From NCBI GenBank assembly GCA_045636865.1, contig JAZTYJ010000007.1:1-55987 (forward strand): a stretch of DNA of 55,987 nt, given 5' to 3'. A program made the position numbers and the translations under genes. This document shows, piece after piece, positions 8,654-17,281 of the stretch. Below the pieces are notes generated by a model, which ran no database searches, was not told the origin of the DNA, and saw only the letters and a program-made list of their open reading frames with translations. Source of the DNA: SIG480 sp045636865. Its GTDB lineage: Bacteria; Bacillota; Clostridia; Oscillospirales; JAAYXM01. The first letter of the stretch is position 1. Every line of letters starts with the position of its first letter.

Positions 8654-8682
8654 ATTGTAACACGGTATATTTTCCCTGTCAA
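8654..8682 (-). promoter_or_regulatory. Promoter of the GntR-ABC operon
   Basis: On the minus strand, -35 TTGACA (8677-8682), a 17-base spacer and -10 TACAAT (8654-8659). This is near consensus and is immediately followed by the palindromic operator. Confidence 0.85.
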
Positions 8683-8726
8683 TACTTTTTGCTGAAATTT
8701 TTCGTAAAATATTTTCAGAAATGTTA

Positions 8727-8755
8727 TTGACTTTAAGTTTTTTATATGATACGAT
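8727..8755 (+). promoter_or_regulatory. Promoter of the first tandem TIM-barrel gene
   Basis: TTGACT (8727-8732), a 17-base spacer and TACGAT (8750-8755). The same arrangement, with similar spacer sequence, recurs before the third copy at 10869-10897. Confidence 0.65.
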
Positions 8756-8811
8756 GCACTCAAATACGGCGTTTTATTGCCAAGTTTTCTTTGTGAAAAG
8801 GAGAATTTATT

Positions 8812-9816
8812 ATGAATAAAAGAATGTGGGCTATTCTTCTCCACCTCTCGATGAATATGTGGGGCGAAAAGGATAATTTTCTTGAGTTTGATGAAGATAC
8901 CTGGAATCGCGTTGTCGACGAGTGCGAAAAAGCGCGAATCAACACTATCATCCTTGATATCGGCGACGGTATGGAATACAAGAGCCATCCCGAGCTCGCA
9001 ATAGAGGGCGCATGGTCTCAGGAGAAGATGCGTAAGGAAATTGCAAAGTGCAAGGCAAAGGGAATCACAATCATCCCGAAGCTCAACTTCTCGGCAACCC
9101 ACGACCAGTGGCTCGGCGAATACGAGCGTATGCTCTCAACGAGCATATACTACAAGGTTTGCAAAGACCTTATAGACGAAGTTGCAGAGGTTTTCGACCA
9201 TCCCGAATACATCCACGTCGCTATGGACGAGGAGTATCTCGGAATGGTGAAAAATCAGAAGAATGGGCTTCTTTCGCTCCGTCTTCCCGACCTTCTTATG
9301 CACGACATCAAGTTCTTCTTTGATTGCGTAAAGAAAAACGGTGCAACCCCGTGGATCTGGCATTGCCCGCTCTTCGTTTTCCCCGAAGAGTTCAAAGAGC
9401 ACATCTCTCCGGATGAGTGCATCATCTCACCGTGGCACTATAACTCATTCCGCGAGGATCATTTTACCCCGATTACCATCAACACAAAGACAAATGTTTA
9501 CTACACATCAGGCGATTTTGAGGGCAAGGTAATCAATTGGGTTGAAGAAGACCCGTTCTTCATCCGTTTCCACGAGCAGGCTCTTCCGAATGCGCGTCTC
9601 GGATACAAATATGTGCCGTGTGCATCGGTATTTAACGAATGCAAGTGGAACCATCAGGACATCGTCGAGCACTTCCGCGACAATGCTCCCGACGGATGCA
9701 TCCAGGGCTATATGACGGCTCCGTGGTATGCAACGACACCGGAACACCTCGACCTTCTCATCAAGTCAGTCCGCGAGCTTGATGAAGCTCGCCGCATGTT
9801 CTACCCCGAAGACTAA
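8812..9816 (+). CDS. TIM-barrel GH20-like protein, tandem copy 1
   Basis: A 334-residue cytosolic protein without a signal peptide, from a family I do not recognise by name. It opens with RMWAILLHLSMNMWG and alternates hydrophobic strands and helices as a TIM barrel would (TIILDIGDG, ITIIPKLNF, YIHVAMDEE, TPWIWH, CIISPWHY). The motif HVAMDEE at 135-141 resembles the HxGxDE catalytic pair of GH20 hexosaminidases, so a glycoside hydrolase-like role is possible but inferred. Many Trp, His and acidic residues sit at strand ends. Copies 2 and 3 share most of these blocks. AAGGAG lies 8 bases before the ATG; copy 2 follows 20 bases after the stop. Confidence 0.8.
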   Translation: MNKRMWAILLHLSMNMWGEKDNFLEFDEDTWNRVVDECEKARINTIILDIGDGMEYKSHPELAIEGAWSQEKMRKEIAKCKAKGITIIPKLNFSATHDQWLGEYERMLSTSIYYKVCKDLIDEVAEVFDHPEYIHVAMDEEYLGMVKNQKNGLLSLRLPDLLMHDIKFFFDCVKKNGATPWIWHCPLFVFPEEFKEHISPDECIISPWHYNSFREDHFTPITINTKTNVYYTSGDFEGKVINWVEEDPFFIRFHEQALPNARLGYKYVPCASVFNECKWNHQDIVEHFRDNAPDGCIQGYMTAPWYATTPEHLDLLIKSVRELDEARRMFYPED

Positions 9817-9836
9817 TTTAAAAAGGAGAATTTATT

Positions 9837-10838
9837 ATGTCAAGGAAAATGATGTGGTCAACCCTCGTTCACCTTACGATGAATATGTGGGGAAGCAAGG
9901 GCGATTATATGTACTGGGATGACAAGTCCTGGGACAAACTCATCGATGAATGCGAAAAATACCGTATCAACACAATCGTTCTCGACCTTGGTGACGGTAT
10001 TCAGTACAAGAGCCACCCCGAAATTTCAGTGCGTGGCGCATGGTCTCACGAGAGAGTTCGCGAGGAAATTGCAAAGTGCAAGGCAAAGGGCATCACAATC
10101 ATCCCGAAGCTCAACTTTGCAGCTGCTCACGACAACTGGCTCGGAGAGTATCACCAGATGCTCTCGACAAGCGTGTATTACAAGGTCTGCAAGGACCTTA
10201 TAAACGAAGTTTCAGAGCTTTTTGAAAATCCCGAATACATCCACCTCGGCATGGATGAAGAGGACCACGGCCACGCAGAGTCAGAAGACCTCGTCATCTT
10301 CAGACAAAAGGATCTTCTCTTCCACGACCTCCGCTACCTCGTTGACTGCGTAAAGGAGACGGGTGCAAAGCCGTGGATCTGGCACGACAACCTCTTCTAC
10401 TTCCCCGAAAAGTTCAAGAGCCTCTTCTCAACGGATGAGGTTATCATCTCCCCGTGGCATTATTACGCATTCAAGAAGGAGCACTTCACTCCCATTGCAA
10501 GCAGCAAGCTCTACACAAACTATTACACCAAGGGCATTTTTGCAGAAATGAATCTTGAATACGTTGAAGAAGACCCGTTCTTCCTTACATATCACGAGCA
10601 GATGATTCCGAATGCGGAATACGGGTTTGAGTACGTTCCCTGCGCATCACTCTGTTTCAACTGCAAATGCAACCACGATGACACACTCGAATACTTCAGG
10701 GATAATGTATCAAAGGACAGCATTCTCGGCTTTATGACAGCTCCGTGGTTTGCACTTCCGTCTGAAAAGCTCGATTTCTACATCGACTCATTAAAGAGCC
10801 TTGACGATGCACGCCGCAAGTTCTTCCCCGAGGACTGA
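9837..10838 (+). CDS. TIM-barrel GH20-like protein, tandem copy 2
   Basis: A 333-residue paralogue of its two neighbours. The conserved blocks are MWSTLVHLTMNMWG, TIVLDLGDG, ITIIPKLNFAAAHD, YIHLGMDEE and PWIWHDNLF. The putative acidic pair in HLGMDEE aligns with copy 1. It differs most in the C-terminal third, where the copy 1 and 3 run ASVFNECKWNHQD becomes ASLCFNCKCNHDD, giving a CxCN cluster. It has the same ribosome site sequence as copy 1 (AAGGAGAATTTATT) and only 20 bases between them, so the two are cotranscribed. Divergence from copies 1 and 3 suggests a different substrate. Confidence 0.8.
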   Translation: MSRKMMWSTLVHLTMNMWGSKGDYMYWDDKSWDKLIDECEKYRINTIVLDLGDGIQYKSHPEISVRGAWSHERVREEIAKCKAKGITIIPKLNFAAAHDNWLGEYHQMLSTSVYYKVCKDLINEVSELFENPEYIHLGMDEEDHGHAESEDLVIFRQKDLLFHDLRYLVDCVKETGAKPWIWHDNLFYFPEKFKSLFSTDEVIISPWHYYAFKKEHFTPIASSKLYTNYYTKGIFAEMNLEYVEEDPFFLTYHEQMIPNAEYGFEYVPCASLCFNCKCNHDDTLEYFRDNVSKDSILGFMTAPWFALPSEKLDFYIDSLKSLDDARRKFFPED

Positions 10839-10868
10839 TTATTTTACCGTTTAAATAATTTTCAAAGT

Positions 10869-10897
10869 GTGACTTTGATTTTTTCGTATGATACTAT
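10869..10897 (+). promoter_or_regulatory. Promoter of the third tandem TIM-barrel gene
   Basis: GTGACT (10869-10874), a 17-base spacer and TACTAT (10892-10897). The stretch is clearly related to the copy 1 promoter at 8727-8755, implying that gene and promoter were duplicated together. Confidence 0.6.
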
Positions 10898-10950
10898 GAA
10901 CAAAATTGCAACCGCAGGTTGCCGAAACACGAATTTAAGGAGAAATTATT

Positions 10951-11949
10951 ATGCCAAAAAGAATGTGGGCACTTATGCTTCACCTCACAATGAATATGTG
11001 GGGAAAAAAGGATAACTTCAAGGAATGGGACGACGGCACATGGAACACAATCCTTGACGAGTGTGAAAAAAACCGCATCGATACCATCGTTTTAGACGTT
11101 GCTGACGGACTTCAGTACAAGAGCCATCCCGAAATTTCGGTTGAGGGCGCATGGTCTCACGAGAGAATGCGCGAGGAAATCGCAAAGTGCAAAGCAAAGG
11201 GAATCACGCTTATACCGAAACTCAACTTTGCAGCAGTTCACGACCAGTGGCTCGGCGAATATGAGCATATGCTTTCAACAAGCGTATACTACAAGGTCTG
11301 CGAAGACTTAATTGATGAGGTCTGTGAGGTTTTTGACAATCCGACATACTTCCACCTCGGTATGGACGAGGAATCCTTTGAATTTGCAAAATCCCAGGAT
11401 CTCGTTGTTTACCGTCAGGGCAACCTTATCTGGAAGGATCTTCACTTCCTCGTTGACTGTGTAAGAAAGCACGGCTCAACTCCGTGGATCTGGCACAACT
11501 GGCTCTTTGAGCATCCGGAAGAATACCGCAAGCACTTCGCTGCACGCGATATGATTCTTTCTCCGTATCATTACAATGCTTTCCGCGAGGAGCATTTCAC
11601 TCCGATTACCGTTAACACCCAGACCGCCGCATACTATTCTTCAGGCGATTTTGCAGGCAAGGACATAAAGTATGTTGAGGAGGATCCGTTCTTCGAGCGC
11701 TTCCACGCTCAGGCTATCCCGAACGCAGAGCTCGGATACAAGTATGTTCCGTGTGCATCGGTATTCAATGAGTGCAAGTGGAACCATCAGGACCTTGTCG
11801 AGCACTTCCGCGACAATGCTCCCGAAGCTACAATCCTCGGCTACATCACAGCACCGTGGTTCTCAACAACTCCGGATATGCTTGATAAGCACCTCCGGTC
11901 TATCCACGATCTTGCAGAAGCACGCGCAATATTCTACCCCGAAGATTAA
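10951..11949 (+). CDS. TIM-barrel GH20-like protein, tandem copy 3
   Basis: A 332-residue paralogue. By eye it is closer to copy 1 than copy 2 is: both share ASVFNECKWNHQD, HFTPITVNT or HFTPITINT, SGDF and VEHFRDNAPE or VEHFRDNAPD. The putative catalytic motif is HLGMDEES. No signal peptide or membrane segment is present. It has its own promoter and AAGGAG ribosome site, and is followed by a strong terminator. The three-copy array suggests selection for dosage or for related but distinct substrates. Confidence 0.8.
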   Translation: MPKRMWALMLHLTMNMWGKKDNFKEWDDGTWNTILDECEKNRIDTIVLDVADGLQYKSHPEISVEGAWSHERMREEIAKCKAKGITLIPKLNFAAVHDQWLGEYEHMLSTSVYYKVCEDLIDEVCEVFDNPTYFHLGMDEESFEFAKSQDLVVYRQGNLIWKDLHFLVDCVRKHGSTPWIWHNWLFEHPEEYRKHFAARDMILSPYHYNAFREEHFTPITVNTQTAAYYSSGDFAGKDIKYVEEDPFFERFHAQAIPNAELGYKYVPCASVFNECKWNHQDLVEHFRDNAPEATILGYITAPWFSTTPDMLDKHLRSIHDLAEARAIFYPED

Positions 11950-11961
11950 TTTCTGAAACCG

Positions 11962-11993
11962 ACTCCCGAAGCAAATTGCTTCGGGAGTTTTTT
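11962..11993 (+). terminator. Terminator of the TIM-barrel array
   Basis: A 12-bp perfect stem (ACTCCCGAAGCA with TGCTTCGGGAGT), a 3-base loop and a T6 run. It closes the three-gene array. Confidence 0.92.
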
Positions 11994-11994
11994 A

Positions 11995-12023
11995 TTTACA
12001 ACTAAATCTGTATTTGATATAAT
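11995..12023 (+). promoter_or_regulatory. Promoter of the FAD-protein gene
   Basis: TTTACA (11995-12000), a 17-base spacer and TATAAT (12018-12023), about 40 bases before the start at 12064. Confidence 0.65.
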
Positions 12024-12063
12024 ATATAATTGGTAGAATGTGTATTTGCAAAGGAAAATTGTT

Positions 12064-13650
12064 ATGATACAGATAGGAAACATAAAGCTTTCGCTTGACA
12101 GCGATGAAAAAAAGCTATATTCGCGCGCGGCAAGCATCTTAAAGATTCCGCCGCAGAAAATACGCGAGCTTAAAATAGTTAAAAAATCAGTTGATGCGCG
12201 CGATAAGACGGATGTTCATTTTGTCTTCTCCGTCGAGCTTTCACTTTCAGAAAACGAGCGCGACATAGTCGCACGCGCAAAGCGCCGCGACATAAAGCTT
12301 GTTCCCGCGCCCGAAAAACGGGCTTTTCCGACTCCGCAAATGCCCGCAAAACGCCCCGTTGTTGTGGGCGCAGGTCCTGCAGGGCTTTTTGCGGCGCTGA
12401 CACTTGCGCGCCACGGTGCTTTGCCCATCTTAATTGAGCGCGGAGATTCGGTTGATGAGCGCGCAAAAAAGATTTCAGACTTTCATAAAAACGGCATACT
12501 CGACACTGAATCAAACGTTCAGTTCGGCGAGGGCGGTGCCGGCACATTCTCTGACGGCAAGCTAAACTCCGGAACGCACGACAGACGTCGGTTTGAAGTT
12601 TTTTCGACCTTCGTTTCCCACGGTGCACCGGCTGAGATAATGTATATCAGAAATCCTCACATCGGCTCGGATAATCTCCCGAAGGTTGTGTCGGGCATCC
12701 GCGAAGAGATAAAAAAACTCGGCGGCGAGGTTTATTTCAACACGCGCCTTACAAAAATCCATACTCACGGCGGCAGACTCTCTGCAATTTCGTGTGTTTC
12801 AAACGGCAAGGAGCTTGTTTTTGAGACGGATTCCGTAATTCTCGCGGTAGGTCATTCGGCGCGCGATGTTTTTCTGCATATCCGCGATATGGGCGTCAAT
12901 ATAACTCAAAAACCGTTTTCGATGGGTGTGCGAATCGAGCATCTTCAGCGCGATATCGACATCTGCCGCTACGGAAAATTTGCAGGACATCCCGCACTCG
13001 GTGCGGCAGACTATAAACTTTCAACACATCTCACAAACGGACGCGGAGTTTATACCTTCTGTATGTGTCCGGGCGGTGAAGTCATCAACGCATCAAGCGA
13101 AGAGGGTGGGCTTGTTACAAACGGAATGAGCCTTTTTGCGCGAAATAAGGATAACGCAAACAGCGCACTTTTAGTCGGCATCTCACCCGAGGATTTCGGC
13201 GGCGATGATCCGCTTGCAGGTGTTTCTATGCAGAGAAAAATCGAGAAGGCGGCGTTTTCTCTCGGCGGAGGAAATTACCGTGCACCTGCCCAGACGGTGG
13301 AGGGCTTTCTCACCGGAAGGAAAACAGGCTTTGGCGAAGTTTCTCCTTCGTTTTTGCCGGGTGTTTCCGAGCAGAATATTGCAGAGCTCTTCCCCGACTA
13401 CATTTCGGAATCCCTCCGCGCGGGGCTTTCATCGTTTTCATCTTCAATCCGCGCATTTTCAAAGGGCGACGCCGTGCTGACAGCTCCCGAAACGCGCTCG
13501 TCCTCACCTGTGAGAATTTTAAGAGACGAAAAATGCGTGTCCTCTCTCTCCGGTCTCTATCCGTGCGGTGAGGGCGCAGGCTATGCAGGTGGAATCCTCT
13601 CCTCCGCGGTTGACGGCATTCGCGTTGCCGAGGCAGTTTTAGAAATTTAA
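12064..13650 (+). CDS. FAD-dependent oxidoreductase (COG2509 type)
   Basis: A 528-residue flavoprotein of the uncharacterised COG2509 dehydrogenase family. A ~95-residue N-terminal region (IRELKIVKKSVDAR) precedes the FAD Rossmann motif VVVGAGPAGLFAAL. Further family marks are FGEGGAGTFSDGKLNS, a second dinucleotide motif VILAVGHSARD, and the C-terminal GEGAGYAGGILSSAVDG that closes the FAD site. The start at 12064 is chosen for AAAGGA 9 bases before it; an ATG at 12040 would have no ribosome site. The reaction is unknown. The transporter start lies 12 bases downstream, so they are probably cotranscribed. Confidence 0.85.
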   Translation: MIQIGNIKLSLDSDEKKLYSRAASILKIPPQKIRELKIVKKSVDARDKTDVHFVFSVELSLSENERDIVARAKRRDIKLVPAPEKRAFPTPQMPAKRPVVVGAGPAGLFAALTLARHGALPILIERGDSVDERAKKISDFHKNGILDTESNVQFGEGGAGTFSDGKLNSGTHDRRRFEVFSTFVSHGAPAEIMYIRNPHIGSDNLPKVVSGIREEIKKLGGEVYFNTRLTKIHTHGGRLSAISCVSNGKELVFETDSVILAVGHSARDVFLHIRDMGVNITQKPFSMGVRIEHLQRDIDICRYGKFAGHPALGAADYKLSTHLTNGRGVYTFCMCPGGEVINASSEEGGLVTNGMSLFARNKDNANSALLVGISPEDFGGDDPLAGVSMQRKIEKAAFSLGGGNYRAPAQTVEGFLTGRKTGFGEVSPSFLPGVSEQNIAELFPDYISESLRAGLSSFSSSIRAFSKGDAVLTAPETRSSSPVRILRDEKCVSSLSGLYPCGEGAGYAGGILSSAVDGIRVAEAVLEI

Positions 13651-13662
13651 AGGATGTTTCTT

Positions 13663-14793
13663 ATGACAACTCTTTCAACAAAAGAAAAACCGAATAAGCT
13701 TTTTGATTTCATGAAGAAAAACGCCGTTGTGCTCATTGCATTTTCAGCGGCGTTAATAACAAGCTTCATCATCCCGCCCGACAAGGAATATATCGGATAT
13801 TTTGATTTCAAAACTCTCGCTTGTCTTTTCTGCGTGCTCGCAGTTGTCTGTGCACTCCGCAACATTCACTTTTTCTATATCCTTGCACAGAGAATAGTAC
13901 TTATCCTCAAAAACGCACGGATGAGCGTGCTTGCGCTTGTGTATATCACCTTCATCGGCTCTATGCTTATTGCAAATGATATGGCGCTGATTACCTTTCT
14001 TCCGCTTGGATATTTCGTTCTTACGCAGACCTCGATGGAGAAGTATATGGCGTTTACGTTCATTATGCAGAACATTGCTGCAAATCTCGGCGGTATGCTC
14101 ACTCCGTTCGGAAATCCGCAGAATCTTTTTCTCTATTCAAAGTTCAATATAGGAAACCTTGAGTTTATGAAGATTATGGCTCTTCCTTTTCTTCTCTCGG
14201 TTTTTCTTATCACGGTCTGCTGTATTGTTTTTGTAAAACCCGAGCCGCTTCTTCTCCCCGGCGAGAAGGTGCGCCTCAACAAAAAGAGAGCTATAATTTA
14301 TCTTATCCTCTTTGCACTTTCAATTGCGATAGTGTTCAGGGAAATCCCGTATGTCGTAGGCCTTATCATCATTCCTGCGGTTCTTTTGTTTATTGACAGA
14401 CCTGCGCTCCGTGCAGTTGATTATCCGCTTCTTTTTACCTTTGTTTTCTTCTTTATATTTGCAGGAAATATGTCGAGAATTGATGCGGTCAATACACTCT
14501 TGTCGTCTCTTCTTGAAAAGAGCACTCTGCTTTTCTCCGTTATTTCCTGTCAGTTTATAAGCAACGTTCCGTCAGCAATTTTGCTCTCGCAATTCACAGC
14601 AGACTACCCTTCTCTTCTCGTCGGCGTAAACATCGGCGGCGTCGGAACACTTATCTCATCTCTCGCAAGCCTCATTACTTTCCGCGAATATACAAGGCAC
14701 AATCCGGGAAAAACCAAAAGCTATATAGTTAAATTTTCGCTTTTTAACTTCGCATTTTTAATTATACTTACAGGCTTTATGCTTATCATCTGA
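13663..14793 (+). CDS. SLC13/ArsB-type ion transporter
   Basis: A 376-residue polytopic membrane protein with about ten hydrophobic segments. The pattern FIGSMLIANDMALITFLPL followed by NIAANLGGMLTPFGNPQNL is the signature hairpin of the ion-transporter superfamily that includes CitMHS, ArsB, NhaD and SLC13. A second matching hairpin, SNVPSAILLSQF, lies near residue 310, as expected for the inverted repeat. The substrate (dicarboxylate, arsenite or sodium/proton) cannot be told. AAAGGATG lies before the ATG at 13663; an ATG at 13654 overlaps that site and is unlikely. Confidence 0.85.
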   Translation: MTTLSTKEKPNKLFDFMKKNAVVLIAFSAALITSFIIPPDKEYIGYFDFKTLACLFCVLAVVCALRNIHFFYILAQRIVLILKNARMSVLALVYITFIGSMLIANDMALITFLPLGYFVLTQTSMEKYMAFTFIMQNIAANLGGMLTPFGNPQNLFLYSKFNIGNLEFMKIMALPFLLSVFLITVCCIVFVKPEPLLLPGEKVRLNKKRAIIYLILFALSIAIVFREIPYVVGLIIIPAVLLFIDRPALRAVDYPLLFTFVFFFIFAGNMSRIDAVNTLLSSLLEKSTLLFSVISCQFISNVPSAILLSQFTADYPSLLVGVNIGGVGTLISSLASLITFREYTRHNPGKTKSYIVKFSLFNFAFLIILTGFMLII

Positions 14794-14800
14794 CCGCTTA

Positions 14801-14829
14801 TTTACTTTGAATGGCTATTGTTGTATAAT
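14801..14829 (+). promoter_or_regulatory. Promoter of the unknown protein-LemA operon
   Basis: TTTACT (14801-14806), a 17-base spacer and TATAAT (14824-14829), 26 bases before the start at 14856. Confidence 0.65.
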
Positions 14830-14855
14830 GTAGAAAAAAGGGGGGGAGCACAGAT

Positions 14856-16466
14856 ATGGATTCCGTTATATTCAATCCGCTTGAGGAGTATGAAAAGAAG
14901 TTTCTCAATCTCCATAATGATAATGTTAACCGTTTTTTCGAAGATCTTTTAAAAAAATCCGGAGTTGATGTTGAAGAAAACCGCAAAACCGTTGATATGC
15001 ATAGAAAATACAGTGAAGCCCTTATAAAGCTCAAGAGAAAATTCAACTGGATGCGTTTTTTAAGGGTTATGATGTGCATATCTCTCGTATTGATTCCCGT
15101 TGTTGTGAAGAAGACGACACCGAAAATAAAAGAGATGCGCGAAAATATCGCAGACTCTGACAAGAAGATTGCCGAGCTTCTTGAAGAAGCAAACAAACAG
15201 ATGCTTCCTCTCAATTCCCTCTTTACGGACAGAGACTGCCTTACCCTGATTGAGCAGACAATTCCGCTCATTTCCTTTGCTTCACACTTTTCTTCGAAGC
15301 AGGAAGCTGATATGAGGCTCAATTATGATTTTGACGATTGTGATAACTGCGAGCAGTCAACGCTTGATGTTCTTTCGGGAAACTACAACGAAAACCCATT
15401 CCTTTTTGAAAACAAACTCATTCACACGATGGGTGAAGAAACTTATCACGGCTATAAGACCATCCATTGGACAGAAACATACCGCGACAGCAACGGAAAG
15501 CTCCGGAGGAGAACCGTATCGCAGACTCTTCACGCAACCGTTACCAAGCCCAAACCTTTCTATCACACACAGGTAGTTCTTAACTACTGTTCTCAGGGTG
15601 CTCCCGATTTATACTTCAGCCGCGATGCTTCGCATCTTGACCGCAAGAGCGAAAAAGCTCTTGAGCGCTATATAAAGCGCGGCGAAGGCAGACTGAAGCG
15701 CAAAACAAATGCGGCAATAAGATCGGATGGCGACTTTATGAGTATGTCAAATTCTGATTTTGAAGTATTGTTTGACGCGCTTGACCGAACAAACGAGGTC
15801 CAGTTCAGAACACTTTTCACCCCGCTTGCACAGACGAATATGACGGCTCTTATAGTTTCAAAAACCGGCTATGGCGATGACTTCAATTTTATAAAAGCAA
15901 AGAGAACGAACAAAATTATATCCACCCACAGTCAGGGTCGTGCGATGAAGCTTATGCCCGAGAACTACATCTCATATTCGTTTGATATAATAAAAGAAAA
16001 TTTCACCCGGAAGAACACGGAATTCTTCAGAGCGGTTTATTTCGACTTTGCTCCGCTTCTTGCTATTCCCGCATACCAGGAAAGGCCCGTTCATTCACTC
16101 AAACCGATTCCCGACTATTCACAGCTCTATTCGATGAAGGAATATGAGGTTTTAGCAAATGCCATGAAGCTTTCAGACGTTGCTCATCCCGACTCCAAAA
16201 CCAAGGCAATCCTTAAGTCAGGCTTTCTCTCCTCAGATGGCCGCGTTGACAATGCCTGCATCACGGCATATTCCTACGACATCGAAAAACGAACGGATAT
16301 CGTTTCTGTTTACGGCGGTGACGGACATTACCACAACGTGCCCGTTGACTGGGACGAATACATACCACTTACCGCACAAAACAACTTCAGCATTTCTGAC
16401 AGTCAGTCAGCAAAAAACAAATCGGTTATCGCAAGACATGATGGCTTGTGTATATTCAAATCTTAA
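14856..16466 (+). CDS. Unknown membrane-anchored protein paired with LemA
   Basis: A 536-residue protein I do not recognise. It has a charged N-terminal ~65 residues, one hydrophobic segment at about 67-84 (FLRVMMCISLVLIPVVV), a short coiled-coil-like stretch to about 115, and then a large soluble domain of about 420 residues rich in aromatic and basic residues. That domain contains a Cys pair (DDCDNCEQ) and the run YHGYKTIHWTETYRD. The orientation of the big domain is not clear. It is followed after 18 bases by a LemA gene, with which it shares promoter and terminator. LemA genes often sit beside DUF3137-type membrane proteins; this may be a distant equivalent, which is inference. The ribosome site is GGGGGAG. 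Confidence 0.7.
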   Translation: MDSVIFNPLEEYEKKFLNLHNDNVNRFFEDLLKKSGVDVEENRKTVDMHRKYSEALIKLKRKFNWMRFLRVMMCISLVLIPVVVKKTTPKIKEMRENIADSDKKIAELLEEANKQMLPLNSLFTDRDCLTLIEQTIPLISFASHFSSKQEADMRLNYDFDDCDNCEQSTLDVLSGNYNENPFLFENKLIHTMGEETYHGYKTIHWTETYRDSNGKLRRRTVSQTLHATVTKPKPFYHTQVVLNYCSQGAPDLYFSRDASHLDRKSEKALERYIKRGEGRLKRKTNAAIRSDGDFMSMSNSDFEVLFDALDRTNEVQFRTLFTPLAQTNMTALIVSKTGYGDDFNFIKAKRTNKIISTHSQGRAMKLMPENYISYSFDIIKENFTRKNTEFFRAVYFDFAPLLAIPAYQERPVHSLKPIPDYSQLYSMKEYEVLANAMKLSDVAHPDSKTKAILKSGFLSSDGRVDNACITAYSYDIEKRTDIVSVYGGDGHYHNVPVDWDEYIPLTAQNNFSISDSQSAKNKSVIARHDGLCIFKS

Positions 16467-16484
16467 ATTGAAGGAGAAATTAAA

Positions 16485-17153
16485 ATGTCAATTCAGTTAG
16501 ACGAACTCAACCCCGAAATCAGAGAAGAAGGTCTCGACACCAACGTCATCTGCAAAAAAATCCCCGCAAAAGTCGGTTTTGGCTCTGTGCTTTTTGAAAT
16601 CTTCCTCTGGCTTTGCGGAATTTTGCCCGGTCTCATCTTCTTGTTTGTCAAAATCGGTGCTCAGCGTCACTTTGACCAGCTGCAGCAGAAAATTCAGAGA
16701 TTTGCATCTCAGATTGACAACTACCTTGAGCAGAGAGTTGTTGTTCTCCAGAACTGTGCACGACTTCTTGACAAGGCAATTGACCTTGACAAGAGCACCT
16801 TTGAGAACATCGCAAAGTTCAGATCGGGAAACACAGGCGATATTGAGGCATCTCGCAACGAAATAAGCGGTCAGATCGAAAACATTTCAAGAAGCATCAA
16901 TGTTGCGGTCGAGAGCTATCCTGATCTTCAGGCTCACCGCGAAATCGCAGATGCAATGCAGCAGAATATGTATCTCCAGCGCGAAATCACCGCCGCAAGA
17001 GAGCTTTACAATGACGCTATCGACCAGTGGAACCGCGACATCTTCGTATGGCCGGCTTACAAGATAGTTGCTTCAAAAAACGGCTACACAACAAGAATTC
17101 CGTTTGTTGCATCAAAGGAAATCAAGGAGCAGGCAAAAGCCGTATTCTTTTAA
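16485..17153 (+). CDS. lemA: LemA-family protein
   Basis: A 222-residue protein with one hydrophobic N-terminal stretch at about 31-56, then long amphipathic helices (YLEQRVVVLQNCARLLDKAI, NVAVESYPDLQA), and the closing WNRDIFVWPAYKIVA, which matches the LemA pattern of NxxxxxYPxL and a final YN/WNxxI-type segment. The N-terminus before the membrane segment is longer than in most LemA proteins. The biochemical role of LemA is unknown; it is envelope-anchored. AAGGAG lies 8 bases upstream. It is cotranscribed with the 536-residue unknown protein. Confidence 0.88.
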   Translation: MSIQLDELNPEIREEGLDTNVICKKIPAKVGFGSVLFEIFLWLCGILPGLIFLFVKIGAQRHFDQLQQKIQRFASQIDNYLEQRVVVLQNCARLLDKAIDLDKSTFENIAKFRSGNTGDIEASRNEISGQIENISRSINVAVESYPDLQAHREIADAMQQNMYLQREITAARELYNDAIDQWNRDIFVWPAYKIVASKNGYTTRIPFVASKEIKEQAKAVFF

Positions 17154-17173
17154 TCTACATAACTGAAATACCA

Positions 17174-17204
17174 AAAAGAGCAGATGCTTTCTATCTGCTC
17201 TTTT
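17174..17204 (+). terminator. Terminator after lemA
   Basis: A 12-bp perfect stem (AAAAGAGCAGAT with ATCTGCTCTTTT) around a 7-base loop, ending in T4. Confidence 0.85.
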
Positions 17205-17231
17205 CCTATTTATTTACGCCTTCTTTTGTGG

Positions 17232-17237
17232 TATAAT
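17232..17237 (+). promoter_or_regulatory. -10 element of the uvrBA promoter
   Basis: TATAAT at 17232-17237, with only a weak -35 (TTTATT, 17 bases upstream). Transcription would begin near 17244, which makes the earliest in-frame ATG (17243) unusable. I saw no convincing SOS (LexA) box here. Confidence 0.5.
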
Positions 17238-17281
17238 GTATTATGTATGATTTATTTGAAGGCGAAATGAGAGAGAACATT

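Noticed and set aside
8812..11949. The three tandem copies as a mobile or recently amplified repeat element
   Set aside because: The copies have diverged in protein sequence and have no flanking inverted repeats or transposase; they are old paralogues.
17205..17281. LexA/SOS box before uvrB
   Set aside because: No GAAC-n4-GTTC-like palindrome is present near the -10 element.
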